DNA from: Nematostella vectensis
Lineage: Eukaryota; Cnidaria; Anthozoa; Actiniaria; Edwardsiidae
Length of the DNA: 64,000 nt
Direction: 5' to 3'
Assembly: GCF_932526225.1 (NCBI RefSeq)
Contig: NC_064040.1
Span: forward strand, 11,880,856-11,944,855
Shown here: positions 33,017 through 43,500 of the stretch, in pieces
Position numbering within the stretch: the stretch's first letter is position 1
How the letters are laid out: each line of letters begins with the position of its first letter
Translations under genes and position numbers: made by a program
The notes under the pieces: model-generated
What the model was told of the DNA's origin: nothing
What the model saw: the letters and a program-made list of their open reading frames with translations, nothing else
Database searches by the model: none

Positions 33017-35673
33017 GGTGATGATGATGATGATGATGATGACAACGATGATGATGATGGTGGTGGTGGTGGTGGTGGTGGTGATGATGATGATGATAAG
33101 TGTGCTGATGATGTTGACGATGGTAATTAAGGACATTGATGATGTAACTGTTGTCCTTTACAAAATCGAAAAACTCTAAGCTTTGTTTTTATCAAGAATA
33201 CAAGGAAGCGTTCTCGCTGTTCGACAAGGATGGTGATGGCACGGTCACGACAGCGGAATTGGGGACAGTCATGAGGAACCTGGGGCAGAACCCTACAGAT
33301 GAGGAGATTCGAGAAATGATCAAAGAGGTGGACGAAGATGGTACGCCCAACCTCCTATTCCCCCTGCCCTTTTATTCCCAGTTCTATCCCCTTTTCCCCT
33401 TTATTTCCCCTTCCCCCTTAATTCCCCTTCCCCTTTATTGCCTTTTTTACCTTTTATTGCCTCCTTCCCCTAATTGCCTTTTTCTTTATTGCTCTCTTTC
33501 CCTTTATTGCCCCCTCCCTTTGATTGCTTCTTCCCTCTTTCCCCTTTATTGCCTCTTCCCTTTTATTGCCTCCTTCCCCTAATTGCCTTTTTCTTTATTG
33601 CTCCCTTTCCCTTTATTGCTCCCTCCCTTTGATTGCTTCTTCCCTCTTTCCCCTTTATTGCCTCTTCCCTTTTATCGCCTTCTTCCCCTAATTGCCTTTT
33701 TCTTTATTGCTCCCTTTCCCTATATTACCTTATCCCCCTTTATTACTTCTTCCCCTTCTCCCCATCACATTCACACGTGGACACCCATCCACTCTTCACA
33801 TCCCACAAAGACAAGCTTTTTTCTTGGATAAGGTATAGCATTCCTTTGATTCCTAAAATCCTTTAGTAATCTTTAAATATCGATCTCATCCTTCAGGCAG
33901 CGGCTCTATCGGTTTTGAGGAGTTCTTACAACTCATGTCCAAAAAGACAAAAGGGAAGTCGTATGAGGACGAGCTCATGGCCGCATTCCAGGTACGGAAC
34001 ATGACATCGCTTCTACTCACTGCGGCTTGTTTATATCACCACTACCGCCGACGGTGGTGCGCGCAGTGCTCCATGGGTGATCTACGAAGAAATCGTTGAA
34101 AGATGCGCGCAGTGTTGTCGTATAATGTGCGTCAGTGCTTGTCATATAATGTACGTCAGTGCTTATCATATAATGTGCGCAGTACTTGTCGTATAATGTG
34201 CGCAGTGCTCGTTGGATGATCTACGAAGAAATCGTTGAAAGATGCGCGTAGTGCTTGTCATATAATGTGCGTCAGTGCTTGTCATATAATGTGCGTCAGT
34301 GCTTGTCATATAATGTGCTTGTCATATAATGTGCGTCAGTGCTTGTCATATAATGTGCGTCAGTGCTTGTCATATAATGTGCACAGTACTTGTCGTATAA
34401 TGTGCACAGTGCTCGTTGGATGATCTACGAAGAAATCGTTAAAAGATGCGCGCAGTGCTTGTCATATAATGTGCGTCAGTGCTTGTCATATAATGTGCGT
34501 CAGTGCTTGTCATATAATGTACGTCAGTGCTTGTCATATAATGTGCGCAGTACTTGTCGTATAATGTGCGCAGTGCTCGTTGGATGATCTACGAAGAAAT
34601 CGTTGAAAGATGCGCGCAGTGCTTGTCATATAATGTGCGTCAGTGCTTGTCATATAATGTGCGCAGTACTTGTCGTATAATGTGCACAGTGCTCGTTGGA
34701 AGATCTACGAAGAAATCGCTGAAAGATGCGCGCAGTGCTTGTCATATTATGTGCGTCAGTGCTTGTCATATAATGTGCGTCAGTGCTTGTCATATAATGT
34801 GCGCAGTACTTGTCGTATAATGTGCGCAATGCTCGTTGGATGATCTACGAAGAAATCGTTGAAAGATGCTCGCAGTGCTTGTCATATAATGTGCGTCAGT
34901 GCTTTTCGTATAATGTGCGCAATGCTCGTTGGGTGATTTTTTTTTGTGAGATATGCGCGCAGTGATCACAATAGGTGACGCAGCAGAGTGTAGCACAGGT
35001 ATGATCACTCGTTGTGATCTGCAGATCTTCGACAAGGACGGTAATGGCAGCATCACAGTCACGGAATTAAAGGAGGTGCTGGACAGCCTGGGCGAGAAGC
35101 TATCGGAGGATGAGGTCGGCGAGATGATCAAGGAGGCCGACAGTGACGGCGACGGAACCGTCAACATCGAAGGTGAAAGCACTGTCTTAAAAACTTTGGA
35201 TACCGACTCGCATGGCACTCTTAGATATTGTGTAGTTCCAGAAAATATCCATCCCCCCCCCCCATTGAGGGGATTGAAAATTCCGGGGGGGGGGGTCAAA
35301 CGCCCAGGAATTTCCAGAGGGGAGGGGGGGTAAAATGCCAATTTTCCTTTACAGTTACTGTATTTATTTTTTTCCAGGGGGTTGGAAATTCCAGAGGGTT
35401 GAGGGGTCATACCTCCGCCCCCTTCCATGGGGGGTATGGATATTTTCTAGAACTACACATTAGAAACTTTGATATTTTAAATAAATTGTGCCGTTTGAAT
35501 ATAAACTTAAATAGCTATTCCTATGTTTCTTACAAACAGACTGTTGTATTTTCAAATATAGACATCAAGGGGAAAAAAACAGGCTGATCAACATTCTTAA
35601 AAACTTATGATGTTTGCCATTTATCCCTTCAGAATTCATCAAGATGATGGTTGCAATAACAGGAGGGAAGTAG
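31499..35673 (+). CDS. Calmodulin-like EF-hand protein A, four canonical EF-hands, 6 exons
   Basis: Calcium sensor of the calmodulin/troponin C superfamily, 153 aa. Coding exons 31499-31501 (start codon only), 31938-31968, 33197-33340, 33897-33991, 35025-35172, 35633-35673; phases agree throughout. The protein begins [22 protein letters not shown] loops at residues 21-32 ([12 protein letters not shown]), 57-68 ([12 protein letters not shown]), 94-105 ([12 protein letters not shown]) and 130-141 ([12 protein letters not shown]) all have acidic residues at positions 1, 3 and 12, so all four should bind calcium. The divergent central linker ([11 protein letters not shown]) and C-terminus ITGGK show it is a paralogue, not canonical calmodulin. 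An AATAAA lies at 36009. Introns 2, 3 and 4 carry microsatellite or minisatellite arrays and intron 5 a MITE. Two related genes lie downstream on the opposite strand. Confidence 0.9.
32640..33126. repeat. GAT/GGT trinucleotide microsatellite in intron 2 of EF-hand gene A
   Basis: Long runs of GAT with a (GGT)n block at 33001-33020 and another at 33058-33082. All six frames look open here because of composition (poly-Asp, poly-Met, poly-Ser). The array ends about 70 bp before the exon 3 acceptor at 33197. Confidence 0.95.
33345..33765. repeat. Pyrimidine-rich repeat filling intron 3 of EF-hand gene A
   Basis: Starts within a few bases of the donor at 33340. Units such as CCCCTTTATTGCCTCTTCCC and CCCTAATTGCCTTTTTCTTT recur with a higher-order period near 110 bp. 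Almost purely C and T on the plus strand. Confidence 0.9.
34085..34950. repeat. Composite minisatellite in intron 4 of EF-hand gene A
   Basis: A 24-bp unit (GTCAGTGCTTGTCATATAAT plus GTGC) is embedded in a longer higher-order unit containing TGGATGATCTACGAAGAAAT and CGTTGAAAGATGCGCGCAGTG. About six higher-order copies hold different numbers of the short unit. Confidence 0.95.
35229..35459. mobile_element. Foldback MITE, 231 bp, in intron 5 of EF-hand gene A
   Basis: Inverted termini TGTGTAGTTCCAGAAAATAT and ATATTTTCTAGAACTACACA. The interior has runs of C and G and paired GGAAATTCCAGAGG-like segments. It begins 56 bp after the exon 5 donor. No coding capacity. Confidence 0.85.
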
Positions 35674-36014
35674 ACTAGCTGTCTCGACCTCCAACCTGTC
35701 TATATGTATAAGCCTTGAGGCTCATTATTACCTTTGGAAGATCGTAAAGTCCAGGAAGTGTTAAAGGACGCACCTTGATATATAACGCGCTGTTAGTCAG
35801 CACACGAAAGCATTCACACAGGTTCTCTGTAGCATTGGAATGAGCGACTTAAGACACTTATCATTCTTACATGGCACTAGAGATGTCAGATGTTGACGAA
35901 AATATGCTTGTAGATGTTAACTTCAATGCACAGTTTTTCCATCTGAAGGGAGTTTATATAATATTTGTAATTGCTTATATTACCGATAAAAAGCTGAATA
36001 GGTGTCAAAATAAA

Positions 36015-36929
36015 TTCTGATATACGGGTATTCTTGTTGTGCGCCTTTTTATGTAAAATAAGTATTTTATTTAGCGTAAATGCCAGCCTCTTCTGCAGAC
36101 ATCTCGAGTGCTTTTATATGCTTTTCAGTCCTTTTATTACTTGGGCTTCCTGTGGCACTACTCTAGGAGACAGGGGACTAAGGCCGAGTTAAACCGGAGC
36201 CGGAAAGGGGAGGGGTCACTTCCTCCCTCCTATGTCCCCGCTCTTTCATGCTCACCCCACAGAAATCCCGAAATAAAAAAAGCCCTTTTCCAAATAAGGC
36301 CAAAACACTCGAGGCGCCTGTGGAGGATAATACATCTGCTCGAGAATCCATTCGCGTGAGCAGTGTTTTTGGTCTCAGTTTTTCTTTAGCGTAAACACTG
36401 CGTCCGTTCGTATGTCGTCTGAATACTTTATTAAGTTTGATACACATTAACTTTTAATGATATCTGAAAATGCGATAAAATATTTCAAAATTGTAATTAA
36501 GCAGTGTTTTTATAGGGAGCATCTGACTGATAGTTTAGGTTCCTTTGTCGGTTGAGGTTTTCTCTGAGAGTAATAGACAGCGTCGATCTTAAAAAGAAAT
36601 ATAATGATGATTCATATGATAATAAACTATCCTACTCGATCTATCGGGCACCTATCAAATCATGAAAGCCCCTTTAAGCGAAGGAGAGAAGCGACTTAGT
36701 ATAACCAGGGAGTTCAACGTATCATGTATACATTATGTTAAAGTTAGTCATTTTTTTCGGTATGCTTTTTTGGGATAGATGTTCTTCGGTGTGCTATTGG
36801 GGTAGACTTTTTGGGGATTGTTCCCTTGGTTTTTCACAGGATAACATCTTCTTCAATGGTTTTTGTGGCTGGGTTGTAGGGTATCGTGTTGGGTATCTCA
36901 ATGAGGGACTATTGGGGAGTGACCATTTG
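36015..36929. other. Intergenic DNA between EF-hand gene A and the GPCR pseudogene
   Basis: No exons recognised. The stretch 36440-36590 loosely resembles the interior of the MITE at 21334-21577, with shared AAATATTTCAAAAT and GGTTGAGGTTT strings, so it may be a decayed relative. Confidence 0.4.
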
Positions 36930-37803
36930 GCGTTGACAGCATAGCATCTGTTTTAGTGCCGTCTTCAAGCTTCGGCTCATGCAGCCCTGTATCAGGAAAC
37001 TTGTAGCAGAGTTCAGAAGTGAAAGGCAAACTTTAGGGTTCCAGATGCATTTTTGGGAATAACCCCCTTGTAGAAATGGTTAATGCAAATGTTGACCAGA
37101 GTGGGTAGGAAGCTAAGCGCAAAGGAGACAGTCATGGTGATCACCAAGCCCACAACTCGTTGCTTTTTCTTTGCTTCCTCCAAAACGGGCACATTCATCG
37201 GGGCCGCTGCGTTGCTGAAGAAGATGTCTTTAACGATGCGGATGTAGCGGACAGGGATGGTAACCGCTAGAATAAGTATGCGGAAAACAAGATGGACTTC
37301 ACTGCTCGGGAAAACATGTACGCACCTTTCTCTGCCAGGCTATAATGCATAGCAATATATGACGGGGACATTAGCAGAAACGCCAACGTCTATATCGCGA
37401 GGATCGCGTATCGGACCGTGTCGTCCTTCCGGTTTAAACCTCGTTGAGCTCATCGCGTAAAGGATGGCTTGGTGGCGCTCCACCGCGAGGACGGTCAGAG
37501 TAAGGACACTTGCGGTAACGGCGGTGAATGGGATGTTCGGACCGAGGAACGCCTTACACCATAGTCCAGGGCTAGCGTAGGCGCAAATAGAAGCCCCACG
37601 AGGTCAGCCATCGCCAGGTTTCCCAAAAGTGACAGAGTGGTCGAGCGCAAAGATGGATTCTTGAATAAAACCACGAGGATTAAGGCATTACCGACTACAC
37701 CTACTGAAGTGATTGCTCCAAAGACACCATAGATCACTTCGTCAGTTAAAGTGTCATTAGTGATAGACCTGAGGGTAAACATCGTGATGTGCTTAGGATC
37801 CAA
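36930..37803 (-). pseudogene. Rhodopsin-class GPCR pseudogene
   Basis: Remains of an intronless seven-transmembrane receptor read from ATG at 37801-37803. The N-terminus has an NDT glycosylation site. TM1-TM2 are intact (GVVGNALILVVLF, NLAMADLVGLLF). Near 37555 the frame shifts into CKAFLGPNIPF, VTASVLTLTVLAVERHQAIL (ERH in place of DRY). A second shift then gives VRYAILAI-stop-TLAFLLMSPSYIAMHYS with an in-frame TAG, and another TAG follows SAYLF. TM6 (VVGLVITMTVSFALSFLP) is in the first frame, and a TM7-like LLNSATSFLIQGCMSRSLK lies in yet another. At least three frameshifts and two stops make it non-functional unless the assembly is wrong. Ligand class cannot be told. Confidence 0.8.
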
Positions 37804-40204
37804 CTTTGTTCAGTTTCCCATTGAGTCTCTCAAGTCGTCCCAAATATTTGAGGCCTGATAAAAATTGCTGTAAATTCCCGCGCTTTAGGAGTTTTCTTCG
37901 GTTTGATATCAATTTGAGCTCTTATGAAGGTACCGACGTTAACATTTGGCAACTCGTTTGCCCAATAGTTCGCTTGCGAGTGTTAACTTCATAAATATTG
38001 TGCGGAAGTAGCTCATCCTGAAGATTTCATGCTTACTATTGATCTAAATTATCATTCAATTTGTATTCTCAAAGCAGCTTGGCAACGAAACCTACAAAGT
38101 TAATTTTCCAGTAAAGATGATTGCTATGAGCACAATTTGATCCAATTCAATCAATACTGATTGAAATCAAAGGCATTTTGATAAGTAGTGAATAGCTAAT
38201 GCGTATTTGCAAATTTCAAATGGCTGCTAACGGATAGACAGGTGTGGAAACAGATTGAAGTGTAGTTAAACAATACAACAGAAAGAGATATATACTTTTC
38301 AGTCAAAACTTCGAGAGAAACGTCTTTTTACTTCCATTTATGTCCGCAATTTTTCTCAACGAAGTTAGTTAAAAAATCGTGTGGGACACCAAAAGAGCTA
38401 GTCGCCATCTTTATTTTGTTCACCACCTTATATTGTTCTTGAGAATCCGCTACTCTCTGTACTCTGATGACAACAAAAATCGATAAAAGCACATAAATTA
38501 GTACTTGTCCTAAAAAATGAGCTTTCAGTGTTTTGAAATATTGGTAAAAACCTTTCTGTAATATGACCGTCTTGAGCGAGGCTTTTAAACTATAACCAAG
38601 GCCTGAATCTGTACGCCAAATTTTTGCTGTAATCTCATATATCAGTAGTGGTTTGTGGTGTTATGTTACGCAATTTGGGGTCTTATTCTTGAATAATCAA
38701 TGCTTCCTTTTTCTAGATAGTTTTTTTTTACTTAAACGACGAAAAAATTTTGTAAAAAATATCTACATCTATGACTTTATGATATAAATGCTTATTCATA
38801 AAATTTATTGAAATTCGGCAGCGCAAGCTAAACTGATTTTACTTCAACAATAACAAAATAACATAATATCTTTTTTTTGTGATATGCACAAAATTGAGTG
38901 ATACAGACTTCCTTGAGAATGGTTGTTTTAGGATCTTTTTTTAAATTCGAATCTTTGAACAACACCCGTTACAATCTATTTGAACAGTTTTCCTGCTTAT
39001 AGCCAAAAAAGTATTTCATAGCCAAAAGTTCTGTGTTGAAAATGAAGGGAAATTCACCAACAAATCCAAACCCTTTTTTTGTGCAGTTGTTTCGAGTAAA
39101 GTTATGTAATATTGAACTAATATACGCACGTGCGAAAAATTAATACGTCGTGAAATATAATTAAAAAATATAAACACGATAAAACATATTTTGCCATTTT
39201 TTGTATTTCCAGGCCCCTGAAAAAGAGGTGCATGTGGCAATAAAAATAGGGGGATAAAATAAGTAGTAACCATTTGGAAAACACGCCATTTAATTTGGCA
39301 AACTTAAAATCACATGGTCAGATGGTATCTACTTATGAACAAATGATAACACTAGCTCGGGATTAAAATTTTGTATCCTTATGTCTTCTCGATTTGTAGG
39401 CTTCCTCTTTGCATCTCGTCTGTGTGCAAGTCCACTTATACCAGTAATTTTACAAATGCTGAAATAGGAATGAAAGCAGTGTCACTTTGAACCTCAGCAT
39501 TAGAAGGCAAGGCCTCTAAAAGAAGCATGTAGGGCGTGTACCGTCCACCAATAAATACTGTGAATATCCGCGGCCAAAAACATCCAGCACCCCTCCCACC
39601 GACAGTGCTAAAAAACGCAAGACTAGTTCCAGTACAGCGCGATTATACCAACCTTTTTGTTTTGCAATGGCGGCGTTTAACCGGCGAACTGTCACATTTT
39701 GGCGAACGCTAAGAAAACTAGATCAAACTTAAGGCTTAAATTTTCTTTATGACTCCCTCATTATCAAACAAATCTGTCATCTTTTGTACAGTATGGTTTT
39801 AATGCTGTACAGTAAGTCAAAACAGCGACTGAAGTAAGCATTTCGTACCTTTGTTCTGCTTTACTCGAAGGATTCAACACAACGACTTTGTTTGTTTTCG
39901 CCAGAACACGCGCATGCGCATACGTTATTCAGCACTGTCCCTCCCTCCCCCACTTTGACCTGTGATTTTAGAAAAATTGTATTTCTGTATTTCATCTCTA
40001 TGCATGCCTCACTCCTCTCCCCCAAGATATCCAGGACGGGTCGGTGAATTAGAAATTACCACCATTCCACCACAACTACACACATTACTACCTCACCTAA
40101 CACCGACAGTTGGACCATATGACTACTATTACCGCTATACCATCAACACATCGCAATAAAGCCTACGCCCGACTGTCATGATACATAACGATATCACATT
40201 AGAT
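37804..40204. other. AT-rich intergenic region
   Basis: No exon recognised on either strand. The terminal exon of EF-hand gene B should lie here or nearer, but I could not find a segment with an acceptor, the expected phase and a short hydrophobic C-terminus. GATGG-type and long AT tracts only. Confidence 0.5.
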
Positions 40205-40560
40205 CATAAACAGGACCCTTCCGCTAAACTTGGTGCCTTTACTTTTGGCGTTGTCCCTCGCTAAGCGCTAAACTAAACGTTTTTTTTTTTTCACTTTTGG
40301 CGTCTCCCCTCGCTTACCGCTAAACTTAATGGTGCCTTTACTTTTGGTGTCTTCCCTCGCTTACCGCTAAACTTAATGGTGCCTTTACTTTTGGTGTCTT
40401 CCCCCGCTTACCGCTAAACTAAATGGTTCCTTTACTTGTGGCGTCTTCTCTCGCTTACCGCTAAACTTAATGGTGCCTTTACTTTTGGTGTCTTTACTTT
40501 TGGCTTCTTCCCTCACTTACCGCTAAACTTAATGGTGCCTTTACTATTTGGGTCGGCGAT
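40205..40560. repeat. 47-bp tandem repeat made from the exon 4 donor of EF-hand gene B
   Basis: On the coding (minus) strand each unit reads AGTAAAGGCACCATTAAGTT, then TAGCG|GTAAG and GAGGGAAGACACC. The authentic exon end is the same AAAGGCACCATTAAGTTTAG followed by CG|GTAAGTGAGGG. CCGCTAAAC starts at 40318, 40364, 40411, 40458 and 40520 (the real one), with two more degenerate copies upstream. Spacing is 46-47 bp, with one 15-bp insertion. Confidence 0.95.
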
Positions 40561-43500
40561 AGCAAGCATCTTGTCCACGTCTTTGCGCTGGAGTCTCTCG
40601 GGGATTCGCATTAACATGGAGCGAAGTTCCTTGACCTGGATGTCGCCGCGACCCTCCTTATCCCACGCATTAAACGCGTCCATGATCTCAGCTTCGCTAC
40701 CCGCTCTTAGCTGGTTGTTCATCAGTTGCATAAACTGCGCGAATCTGATCTCTCCACTACCTGGATATTTAGCAAAAGATAGATCTCCATAAATGAAAGC
40801 CCCTACTGACCGCCTCTACAGTATTTACGCGCGATGGGGCGTCGATATAACCATTTTATAATCCGAGCTGCTCGTCATGATAATATCTTTTTAACACTGT
40901 TTTGGTACCAATATGCCAAAGAAATGACGAAAAGAAGAACATTATTTGATCGTCGACAAAACGATTATGATAACAGCTATGGCGATGATACATGTGCTAA
41001 GTGTTCGGTTTATCCGTATGGGCTACCGAACTGTGTGTTCCTCTAATACAAGTTCTTACTTTTCATATATGTTTGTCCCACGATGTTACATGTGCTGAGC
41101 GTCCGGTTTATACAGGTCTTTTTCCGTCTGTATATCATCGACAGGCGTTGGTAGATCCAAAATTCAGCGACGGGGGAGGAGAGGGGGTGGAGATAAAGCC
41201 GGGGGGTTGCAGTCCCAAAACTAAAGAATGTGCATCTCTTTTTATCGCATTTCATTTCTTTCAAATTTGAAATGCAACCTCCTTAACACCCCCGCCGCCA
41301 TCACCCAAGCGACACTAGCTATGTGTTGCGCTTATACAGGTTCTTATTGTCATTGTCCTTATGTGTAAATCTTAACCGAGTGTTTAGTTTATACAGGTTT
41401 CCTTACCGTCTTTATCCGCATCTGCGATCATATCCTGGATTTCTTTGTCTGAAGGGTTTTCTCCGAGTTCTCTCATGACGTCACGAAGTTCGTCTGTGTC
41501 GATAGAGCCGGAGTTGTCTTTGTCGAACATCGAGAAAACGTCCCTCATCTCTAAAAACGGAAACACACACAAAAAAATTATCACCCCTTATTCTTGAATG
41601 ACATTGCACCGCCTGATGACGCAAACAACAAGGCACCGTTCTCGGGATGTTCTTCCTGAATTCAATATGGTTTTTCCTGCTCTTCGCTTGCTCCTCTTCC
41701 TGATCTCGCTGGAATGACTGAGTTGAAGGAGAGACCTCTGTTACCAGGGACCAACTTGCTACTGTAACCATGTTTTTAATAAACTATTCAAAGGGACGAC
41801 GCCTGATATGTAGTGAAGGCGGCACACTTACCGTTGGCCATGTATAGCGTCTAAGATGTATCGGAGTAAAGTGACTTACAACTTATCAAATAGCGGAGAA
41901 CATATGAAGTAACTTATGCGCCCGATGCCAAGCTACTTATTAAGCGTGTGCTCGGTTCGTTTTGCAAATTGTCGGTCTGCTGTAATTAAGTCTATTGTTT
42001 TCTAAGCGCGGCAAAAGGCGAGTCGTTTCTTATGTAAAATCTGAGGAAAGAAAATTATTTAACGTAGAAGGAAATTAGAATTTCAGTGGCTTCTCTCAGT
42101 TTACGTTTCATTTTTTCTTCAAGAAAAACTGGACCTCCTGGGCCCCCTGTGGTGGCGTGGATGCCTCGGCTGCGGCAAAGGTAATCAAGCTAAAAGTCTT
42201 ATACCGCCTAACGCCAAATTACCGAAAAGGCGGGAAAGTCAAATGGCGCACACCGCGTCACAAGACAGGCGGCGGTCGCGGGCGAATAAAAGCCGCGGTC
42301 TTAGCTATGCTTTCAAAAGGTGGCTATGGGCTATGAAGTAAATCAAGTTTTTTTCCGAAACTGTTGGTCTCTTTATCACACTTCCTGAAGCCAGCCTTTT
42401 GTTCGTCGCCATTACGTCAAAAAGACAACCCTTTTGCTGCTTACTGAGAAATTAAAAATCAAGAGAACAAACGAAGCCAGCATAGTTGATAACGCCTACA
42501 CGATACACTCGCCCATCACTGTGCTACTATGCTTTTCGTTTCTTTATTAAATTATATTAGCACTCGTTACTCACCCTGGATTTGCTCCTTTGACATGTCC
42601 TTTTGCTGAAAACAAAACCCCGAACGACACAAGATATTAGACATGAAAAGGCAATAAAACCCCGAATGACACAAGAAATTAGACATGAAAAGGCAACAAA
42701 ACCCCGAGTGACACAAGAAATTAGACATGAATAGACAACAAAACCCCGAATGACACAAGAAATTAGACATAAAAAGGCAACAAAACCCCGAATGACACAA
42801 GAAATTAGACATGAAAAGGCAACAAAACCCCGAATGACACAAGAAATTAGACATGAAAAGGCAACAAAACCCCGAACGACACAAAAAATTAGACATGAAA
42901 AGGCAACAAAACCCCGAATGACACAAGAAATTAGACATGAAAAGGCAACAAAACCCCGTATGACACAAGAAATTAGACATGAAAAGACAACAAAACCCCG
43001 AATGACACAAGAAATTAGACATGAAAAGGCAACAAAACCCCGAATGACACAAGATATTAGACATGAAAAGGCAACAAAACCCCGAACGACACAGGGTATT
43101 AGACATGAAAAGGCAACAAAACCCAAACGACACAGGGTATTAGACATGAAAAGGCAACAAAACCCCGAACGACACAAGAAATTCAGGGCCGTAGCAGAGG
43201 GTGGGGCACTGGGGGGCACGTGCCCCAAATATTTTGAAAAATTTTAATAAAATGACCAGTAGGGGCGTGGCTGTGCCCCCTCCCCCAATATTTCTTAATA
43301 TTTCAAGGCCTGCTACGGCCCTATTAGACCGCGAAAAGGCAACAAAACCCCGAAAGACACAAAAAATTAGACATGAAAAGGCAACAAAACCCCGAAAGAC
43401 ACTAGAAATTTAGACATGAAAAGGCAACAAAACCCCAAACGACACAACCGTAACGACACAAGATACAAGACAAATAATTTGCAGGGGAAGTTTAATATAC

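Noticed and set aside
32640-33180. Poly-Asp, poly-Met, poly-Ser and poly-His open frames
   Set aside because: These are all six readings of a GAT/GGT microsatellite inside an intron.
33345-33866. Proline/leucine/phenylalanine-rich extension of EF-hand gene A exon 3
   Set aside because: The exon has a GTACGC donor at 33341 and joins in phase to the next EF-hand half at 33897. The rest is pyrimidine-rich intron repeat.
42557-43247. Long open frames on both strands (up to 223 codons) across the 42-bp array
   Set aside because: Unit length is divisible by three, so several frames stay open. The peptides are pure unit repeats, and the array is intronic to EF-hand gene B.
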